This document shows positions 57,420 through 64,000 of a stretch of 64,000 bases of DNA, piece after piece; the stretch's first letter is position 1; each line of letters starts with the position of its first letter. This stretch comes from Coleophoma eucalyptorum. Taxonomy: Eukaryota; Ascomycota; Leotiomycetes; Helotiales; Dermateaceae. The notes under the pieces were generated by a model. It did no database searches. It had not been told where the DNA came from and worked only from the letters and a program-made list of their open reading frames with translations. Location of the stretch: the NCBI GenBank assembly GCA_026120035.1, contig JALRME010000017.1, positions 124,001-188,000 on the forward strand, written 5' to 3'. Both the position numbers and the translations under genes were made by a program.

Positions 57420-59098
57420 CTATGCTCCTTCTCCGACAAACACAAAGTGTTCGTATAATTTGTATCGTTTGTTCAAATATTCCATAACGACCGATCTCTC
57501 GTTGGTGACGATAAAGTCCAATACCTTCCAGCAGGTTTCACTATCCCACGTACCTTCTCGCCTTTTTTCGTTCTTAAGCAATTCCATGGTCCGCCGTCGA
57601 ACATATGGATCTCGAGCTCCGAGACCTAAAAGGAAAAGTGGTGCAATGATACCGACTTCTGGATGGAATGTCGAATTTTTCCTCGCCGATTTCCTTCCAG
57701 GAGATTGTTGAGAAAGAGATATGAGCTCTTCGATAAGATCAAGACATTCTCGAAACTGTGGTGTCCAAGCAAGGAAGTATGCGTCGATCTCTTCGGATGA
57801 AAGGCCCTTAGTATTGGGCATAAATATGCAGTTGATGAGGATGATTGTAAATTTGTATTGCACTTGGAGGAAAAGGCGGGTGCCTACATCCTCGGATGTC
57901 ATCCGACGAGACTGGTCTGTGCAGAGCTGTTGGAAGGCAGTGCCCCAGTTGTTAAATCTAAAAAGCATTTCGTTGAGCATATTTTGGAGTTTATCGGGCT
58001 CGTGTGTGGTCGGAGTATAAAGAGGATTGATCTGGTAGAAGTAACAAAGCTCCATGTTGACTATGTGGTTGAATTCGTCCCTAGCCTCTTCGTACGTATT
58101 GAAACGATCGCCAGGTTCATAAATACTGAGATTGGCCAGACCCTCAAAAATATCTCCAGACTGTTGTATGATGTCGACCTCTGTTGCACCAAAATCCTCA
58201 ATGTCCAACATATCAATGTTGGTTAATTGCGGTCCCAGTCGTCCGGCCAGTCCCAGGATTTGTCGCGTTGTCGAATCCGTCATATTCATTTTCGTGCTGA
58301 GTTCTCCCTTTTTCCATGCATGAATGGCTTGTAAACCGCTTTGCAAGTGCATCATGGCTGTACTCGGCGATCCACGGAAGCTTTCGAAGCAGATGAACAG
58401 CATGCAGCACGCTAGCATTACCTCGGGAGGACAATCGTCGTTGGCCAACGCCGTGTATAGCTCGCGAATGGCGGCGTTGTATTGCCGGACAGCAAACATA
58501 TATTGCGGGTCTTTCGCAACCCGGATTATTTGGCAAGCCATGTCATTTCCTTCAGCAAATCGCTCGTGTATTGAGCTGATAGCAACAATAGCGTGGCGGA
58601 GGCACTTTGAGCCCTGACCAAGCTGCAGAACCGACTGCTGCCAGAAATCTGGAGCAAAGAGACCGCTCAGCTCAATGGAAGTGCTTTTCTGAAACAAATC
58701 AAAAGCTCTTCTCTCTTGTGTGGTACCAGGTGAGATACAGAGGGACATTTGGGCGGGAGGAAGTTGTGATTCTTGAAAGTCGACGGCAACAAATCGGCGT
58801 ATAGCATGGTAATCACATACTCGCTGTGCCTTGACACAGTTCTGGCATACTGGTCTACTTTCGTCGCATTTGACTCGACGTAACCTAAACCCATCAGCCC
58901 TCTTTTAACATCGTATAGAGTGACCAGGACCAATTCCAGGTCACATTCAGCAAATTCTCCAGCTTACCGGCAGGTTTTGCACCCCCTCCGCGATCTACCC
59001 CGTGACGTACGCAAATCCTTGGCCGCAGCGGTAGGAGCCTCTAAGTGTAGGACAAAGGAAGAGGCCGCAACGTTTGGAGCCCTCACACTCACTGACAT
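57420..59098 (-). CDS. Zn(II)2Cys6 transcription factor (DUF3468/fungal_trans_2 type)
   Basis: Two exons, 59098-58968 and 58884-57420, join in phase 2 to 531 residues. The zinc cluster spans the splice: RRGCKTCR then LRRVKCDESRPVCQNCVKAQRVCDY, giving all six Cys. The remaining 450 residues include LRHAIVAISSIHERF, AVRQYNAAIRELY and EVMLACCMLFICFESFRG, typical of the fungal_trans_2/DUF3468 middle region seen in regulators of metabolic genes. An in-frame ATG at 59161 would add 21 residues; the inner start MSVSV is preferred but not proven. It is convergent with the short Zn2Cys6 gene. Targets are unknown. Confidence 0.9.
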
Positions 59099-61434
59099 GG
59101 CGGTGGTCGATGGGAGTTTCTGTGTCCGGTGAAGGTCAGGCAGAGGGCCAGCCACGAGCATACACTGAGATCACGGATCAAGACGCCCTGAAGCTTCAAG
59201 GCGGGAGAGCGACAAGAAAACGGAAGTGCGCGAAGATCTCCTGTTAGCGCGGCGTCGAGTCCCTGATAGCTAACGGTCGGGATTAGTCCTCGTTTGGGGG
59301 GGGGGCGAAAGAGAAAAGACCAAAGGACGAAAGACGACAGACGCAAGACGCAAGACGCAAGACGCTACCACAAGAAAGTGGACAAAAGCCGTCCGTGGCC
59401 GTAATCAAGGTTAAGTTGTAGATATAGTCCCTTCGTAAGCTTCGTAAGGCTGGGCACGACGAGCCGTCGGGATGGGATCCATACGACGCAGAAAACGAAA
59501 GGGGCAGCTTTCGCAGAGAATGCGATACGGACAGCAAAGTGGCAGCCATGGATGGATCCGAAGAACATCAAGGAGTAAGTTGCAGCTTTGTGATAGGTGA
59601 CCCCTTGGCCTTGCATTACCCAAATCGTGCTAATCCTCTGGGTTGGGGTGGCGTCCTTTCCTCTTTCGGCCGACGGCGCTGTTGATGTTTTCCTATGCGG
59701 ACCCCCACGTGACATCGGCCGGCAAAGGCCGACTCGTTCCATTTGGCCTCCCTTGCGGTCCCTTGTTGCGGTTCTGTCGACCTGGGTACTGTCATCCTGA
59801 TTCAGATAGAATGCGGCTCTTCAAATGGACGGGCCACGATGCCATTGGTGGGCCCCTCCGCGGGATCGCTCTAGGCGCGATATAACGCTCTGAGCGTTCG
59901 GAGGATGGGTGCCGCAACCGGGCCTCGAACTGGCCATTGCTGGGGAGGGGAGGAGGGTGCCTCGGTTCTGGTCCCGCACATCAGGTAAAGTGTAACGGTT
60001 TTCTGCATGGCCCCTTGCGCGATTTCGTATCTTGGTACATATCCTAGCATAATTGGCCGATCTGAAGCCATGGCTTGCCACTTCATGTAACCCTCATGTG
60101 CTTCACCGCTGCTCAACCCATCCGGAGGAGGCCAGTCGCCACTGGTAACTGGTTGGGCGGCACCTGTCGCTTAGCCAAGGTGTAAGCGATGAATCACATG
60201 ACTGCGCTCTCAAATTTCCCCCGTTAAATGGGGGTTGTTGCCTGTTGTTGTAAAATCCCCTCCTCGAGACTCGTTATATCCGACCAGGGACGGTTTGAGC
60301 AGTTATGATAAGACATCTCCGAGCAGAATAAGGCTTAGTGTTCTGCAACAAAGTTTAGCTCATGTGTGGAGTTTCTGTGACGAGGAATAAATGACATTAG
60401 GGATTTACTATTTGCAGCTTCGCTGAATTATATGTCATCTGTGTGGGCTGCCAATAACATTCCACTATATGATAAGTGGCTGAATATACCTCCTATCAGG
60501 CCACGCAATGACAGGTCCCAACAAGCGAATGCGAAGGTTTGGGTTGTTTTCCACGGCGTCCGTTTCTCTTTCTCAACTGTAAACTGCTCTCACACACTTT
60601 TCCAGCGGGCAGGCAAAACCTTCACGCCTAAGGCACTATTACTTGTGTATGTCGGCAACCTTAAGCCAAGGATGAAAGGTACAATCATCACTCACCTTGC
60701 GTTGCCATTCCATGGTTTAGAAAATTATAGACTTCTAGATCAATGTTGAACGAGGGTTAACCTCGAAACGTTGAAGCGGAAGGTATAATAGCAAACGATG
60801 GATTGAGACTACTTTAAAAATATCCAGCTGCATTTATACATGTTCCTAGAGTGGTAAACATGAATTCATGCGGCGGAGGATAACATCACAAATGACGGGC
60901 CAAGGCTACTCAGAAAGGAGAGGGAGTTTGACTTTGGCATATTCCAGCACAATCACTAAACGCTTTCCATCTTTGGGGGTGCAATTTTGGAGATTCGGAG
61001 TGAAATAGGGTAGCCGAGAGACGTATGAACTTGGGGGCGCTTACTGCAGCCGTGCAGGCACGATAAAAGACTGGATATGCTTAAGTACAAGGTTATCAGA
61101 GTCAATCATGAAACATAGAAAGGTAATACTATCAAGAGCCTGGGGAATATTGATAACAGATACTGGAAGTTTTATGTTCGAGACCTAATGCTACAGTAAA
61201 AGACACAGACATGATTCGTAAGTCATAAAAGATACTGAAAATGCTTCTGCACAGATGTATCTCAGTTCCAATACTGAGAGTAAAAATGACAAGACCAAAT
61301 CGAAAAGTCCGATCCCAGACAGGACTAGGTGAGCGTCGTTTAAATAAATGATTTCTGACATCAAGTCGAAGGACCAGGGAGCTATGAGTTATGCTGTAAG
61401 TTTTGCTGTGGTTGCGGATGTGTTCGATGTTTTC
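59099..61434. other. Intergenic, 2.3 kb with GC-rich first half
   Basis: The first 1.1 kb is more GC-rich than the rest of the window and has many overlapping frames on both strands without domains. It contains a G run near 59296-59305 and a 7 bp tandem repeat. From 60200 onward the sequence is AT-richer and empty. It should hold the promoter of the Zn2Cys6 gene. Confidence 0.45.
59341..59365 (+). repeat. 7 bp tandem repeat ACGCAAG
   Basis: Three full units and a partial fourth in a row, about 250 bp upstream of the Zn2Cys6 start. Confidence 0.75.
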
Positions 61435-61899
61435 TCAGGCCTTGCTGTCATGTTCTTCCGTCACAACTTCTTCATCCTCGTTCTTATCTCCCATTCCCAT
61501 CTTTACCCAGGGGCCATGTATAGCACCAGTGCCTATTCCAGCCAGAAGACCTAAACCTGTTGTAGGTATCGCAGCAACTCCGCCAACCAAACTGCCCACA
61601 ACTGTACCCAGACCCATTCCGACACCAGCCCCAATACCAGCACCTCCAGCGCCACCCTGCCAAATACCACTCTGCAACCGCTGCACCGCCTTCATCTCAC
61701 TGGCGGCTTTCTTCTCATGCTTTACAGCTTCTTCTAGAGCCGTCTGCTTCTCTTCCGCATCAGATGTCTCCTCGGCGCGTTGACGGAATTTGGTGGCAGC
61801 CTCCTGTTCTTCTTGGGCTTTCTTGACCCGCTCAGTGATTTTTGCGAGAATCTTTTCTTTCGCTGTTGGGTCGCCTGGGTCTTCTCCTTTCGAAGACAT
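61435..61899 (-). CDS. Small protein with coiled coil and glycine-zipper segment
   Basis: A single exon of 154 residues from ATG 61899. Residues 1-75 are highly charged (K, E, Q, A-rich) and predicted by eye to form a coiled coil. Residues about 78-125 are Gly/Ala/Val-rich with repeated GxxxG spacing (GAGIGAGVGMG, GSLVGGVA, GLLAGIGTG), long enough for two membrane-spanning or membrane-inserting hairpin arms. The C-terminus is acidic. Such glycine zippers insert into membranes or form oligomers in other proteins. No family name or function is assigned. The leader upstream is typical of an expressed gene. Confidence 0.75.
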   Translation of the reverse strand: MSSKGEDPGDPTAKEKILAKITERVKKAQEEQEAATKFRQRAEETSDAEEKQTALEEAVKHEKKAASEMKAVQRLQSGIWQGGAGGAGIGAGVGMGLGTVVGSLVGGVAAIPTTGLGLLAGIGTGAIHGPWVKMGMGDKNEDEEVVTEEHDSKA

Positions 61900-63042
61900 T
61901 TTGTTGTCGAGCTATTGATTTCTGCTTGCGATGCAAACTGTGGCTGAGGATTGGTAGAGAAAGTTGTGCCTCTAGCTGAAAAGTAGGTGGGGTAGCTTAT
62001 GACGTCGACATCTAATCTAATCTAATCTCTAGGTGTGTTCTCGTACTTGTTTTCTGTTAGTCCGCTCAACTTGTAAGGACAGCATAACGTTGTGTTCCCG
62101 TGCGTCAGAATAGACTTGGACGTATCCAATGAAAACAATAGCCTGGTGGGAGTGAGACATGCTTGTTGACGTGGTTGGCGGATGATTTTCATATGGTTAC
62201 CATGCAAGGAGAGTTGTATTGCGCAAGCTATTGTCGACGCTTGAAGTACGACATAGCAACCACCACAACACTACGCACCTACCTATTCAACTGGTCAACT
62301 AATGAACTAAGCTCCATTGAGGGACTCGCTGCTCCAACCAATATTTACTGGAGCATAAAACTAGCATCGGCGATTCAAGGAAGGCCTCGCTTAACGAACA
62401 AGTCTTGGCTGCGCAAGGGCATGAGATCTGCCGTAATTGTTTCTGCGAGGAAGGAAAATGGGAATATGTGGCTGATGGTGCAATCATTCACATTGAGGAT
62501 TTGAACTTGGCTAAGATGGTGTCAGCCAAGCGTGCCGTCCCTACCTCAGAAGGCTTTACAGCTGTAATAGAACTGTTGAAAGTCGTGTAAGACCTCTCGA
62601 TTTTAGTCGTGACAAGCTGCTACTGTAGTCGGGTAAGAATTCTTGGGGCACCGTTGCTTTTCAACCCTTCTTGCGGTATGTCAAAGTATCACTGGCCAGC
62701 CTTTTCACTCAGTGTTAGAACTCTGAATCTCCCCATAACCCATAAACAAGTCAAGGGATGGATTACGTGGATGGATGGATGAGCGCCGGATAATAGACGG
62801 GGCGGAAAAAACCAAGAGATGAAAATAGATCAGGATCGCGAAAACGATTCTCCAGCCACTCCAGACAACGAACCGCCCTCCTCGTCGCTAGGAGGCGCAG
62901 CAACCGGCATGTGAGTGTTACGCGTTGCTTGGGCAAAGGATTATATTTGTCTGAGATCCTGCCAACACAAACCTCCCTCCTCTTTACAATTAAAACCCTT
63001 CAACCAAACACACTCGTTTTGCGCTACACATTAATATTTGGA
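61900..63042. other. Intergenic with a possible gene relic
   Basis: The first part is the promoter of the small glycine-zipper gene. A plus-strand stretch at 62313-62590 reads an open frame without ATG, with HEICRNCFCEEGKWEY and ending at TAA near 62590; it may be a relic or a single exon. The last 200 bp before 63043 are CA/CT-rich, as in a leader. Confidence 0.4.
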
Positions 63043-63991
63043 ATGGCTCCCATACAACATCTCAATATCGCTCGTGCTTTGTTCGCCAACTTCAAGTCAG
63101 AGGCAAACTCCGCGCAACTAGTACGCCATGCCAGGAGAGCTGTAGCGACCGCGGGGCCAGAGATCGCGAAGGCATCAGTCCACCACATTGCACGCCGTGG
63201 TCTCTCTGTCAACAGCACCCAAGCCACAACACTGGGAGTTATTGGCGCCTATGCAGTTGCGATTGCTCTTCTATGGAACCTGCCTTATGTTCGTTGGTCA
63301 TTATGGCCATTCAAGGTGAGTTGTCTCTGTCAACCTACGCAGGCGATCCGGGCGCTAATTGTCTCATCTACAGATGCTGGTTATTGCCTTCCACGAATTT
63401 GGACACGCCATTACGGCTTGTTGCACTGGCGGCCGTGTCAAGTCTATCTCTCTTGACCCACGCGAAGGAGGAGTTACACACATGCAAGGTGGAATCAGCG
63501 CCGTCACACTACCAGCTGGTTACCTTGGATCTTCTCTGATCGGGGCTCTGCTCATCTTCTGCGGTTTCGATATTGTTGCGAGCAAAGTCGCGAGTATAGT
63601 CCTTGGGGTTTGCTTTCTGCTTACGCTTTGGTGGGCTCGGAAGGATTGGCTTACCATTGGCACAATCCTTCTTGCTGTTGGGTTGCTTGTGGCCTGCTGG
63701 TTCATCGATCATGCGGAGCCGCTGAGATTTGTCGTCCTCTTCATTGGCGTCATGTCTGCTTTGTACAGCGTCTGGGATATCTGCGACGATCTTATTCTCC
63801 GAAAGGTGAATACCTCCGACGCCTACGTTTTCGCCGAGCGATATGGAGGATCTTCTCAATGCTGGGGCGTTATCTGGTCCATCATCTCGGTCATCTTCAT
63901 GGCGGCTGGAATTGTTGCTGGTATTGCGGCATTCCCAGAAACTTTCAGTGAGCAAGAGAAGGATTCGGAAAGCTTCATCCCAACTCGATGA
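63043..63991 (+). CDS. M50B-like integral membrane peptidase
   Basis: Two exons, 63043-63315 and 63374-63991, join in phase 0 to 296 residues. The intron sits just before the metal site. Exon 1 ends after the first membrane helix (ATTLGVIGAYAVAIALLW). Exon 2 opens MLVIAFHEFGHAIT, the HExxH zinc motif. Further helices follow (YLGSSLIGALLIF, VASIVLGVCFLL, TIGTILLAVGLLVACWF, FVVLFIGVMSALY), a YSVWDICDDLI segment that holds the expected third ligand Asp, and a last helix before a short acidic tail. This fits the fungal M50B-like family. Its substrate is unknown. Confidence 0.9.
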
Positions 63992-64000
63992 GTGGTATTC

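Noticed and set aside
59341..59365. Possible short regularly spaced repeat array
   Set aside because: The units are contiguous 7 bp repeats without spacers, so a simple tandem repeat and not a CRISPR array.
59099..60116. Cluster of overlapping frames on both strands
   Set aside because: GC-rich sequence has few stops; no domain, start context or splice pattern supports a gene.

Overview
The window looks like nuclear DNA of a filamentous ascomycete (Pezizomycotina). Genes are split by short introns of about 45 to 150 bp with GT..AG ends. There are two full-length Zn(II)2Cys6 regulators, one short Zn2Cys6 protein and one C2H2/fungal_trans regulator. Transposons carry in-frame TAG, TAA and TGA codons where Gln or Trp codons would be expected, as left by repeat-induced point mutation (RIP). 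I do not assign a genus. Coordinates of spliced genes come from hand-checked splice sites and frame sums; a few ends remain open and are flagged.

Region 1 (1-16.3 kb) is almost all mobile DNA. A 1.3 kb Tc1/mariner element (43-1368) has two identical 124 bp inverted repeats around a dead DD34E transposase. It is followed by a three-level nest. A pogo/Fot-type element (2497-16285) was entered by a Ty3/gypsy chromovirus-like element (3409-15331, 5 bp duplication ATAGG). That element holds a Ty1/copia element on the minus strand (4148-11770). The copia element carries an extra plus-strand reading frame, antisense to its own gag-pol, between RNase H and the 3' LTR.

Region 2 (17-22 kb) has two minus-strand cell-surface genes: a membrane-anchored protein of the pepsin A1 fold lacking the first catalytic Asp, and a Ser/Thr-rich protein with three 36-residue repeats and a GPI-like tail. 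A gene-poor stretch of 2.2 kb follows. At 24-28 kb a Zn2Cys6 regulator and a DJ-1/Hsp31-type gene are divergent.

Region 3 (28.9-38.9 kb) is a compact cluster: MFS transporter, 2-oxoglutarate/Fe(II) oxygenase, C2H2/fungal_trans regulator, glutathione-transferase-like protein and an NAD(P)-dependent SDR reductase. The three intergenic promoter regions that can serve these five genes each contain the same 10-mer GTGGAGCTCC (31076, 33253, and on the opposite strand 37341), and I found it nowhere else. It is half of a GTGGAG/CTCCAC palindrome resembling sites of Adr1-type C2H2 factors, so the cluster is probably controlled by its own regulator.

Region 4 (39-50 kb) has a secreted HExxH metallopeptidase, an MDR oxidoreductase, a Rieske oxygenase, a SAM methyltransferase and a large secreted subtilase. 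Region 5 (50-64 kb) has two decayed genes (one a LaeA-like methyltransferase), a 233-residue Zn2Cys6 protein without a regulatory domain, a full Zn2Cys6 regulator, a small coiled-coil/glycine-zipper protein and an M50B-like membrane peptidase. No rRNA, tRNA or CRISPR array was recognised.
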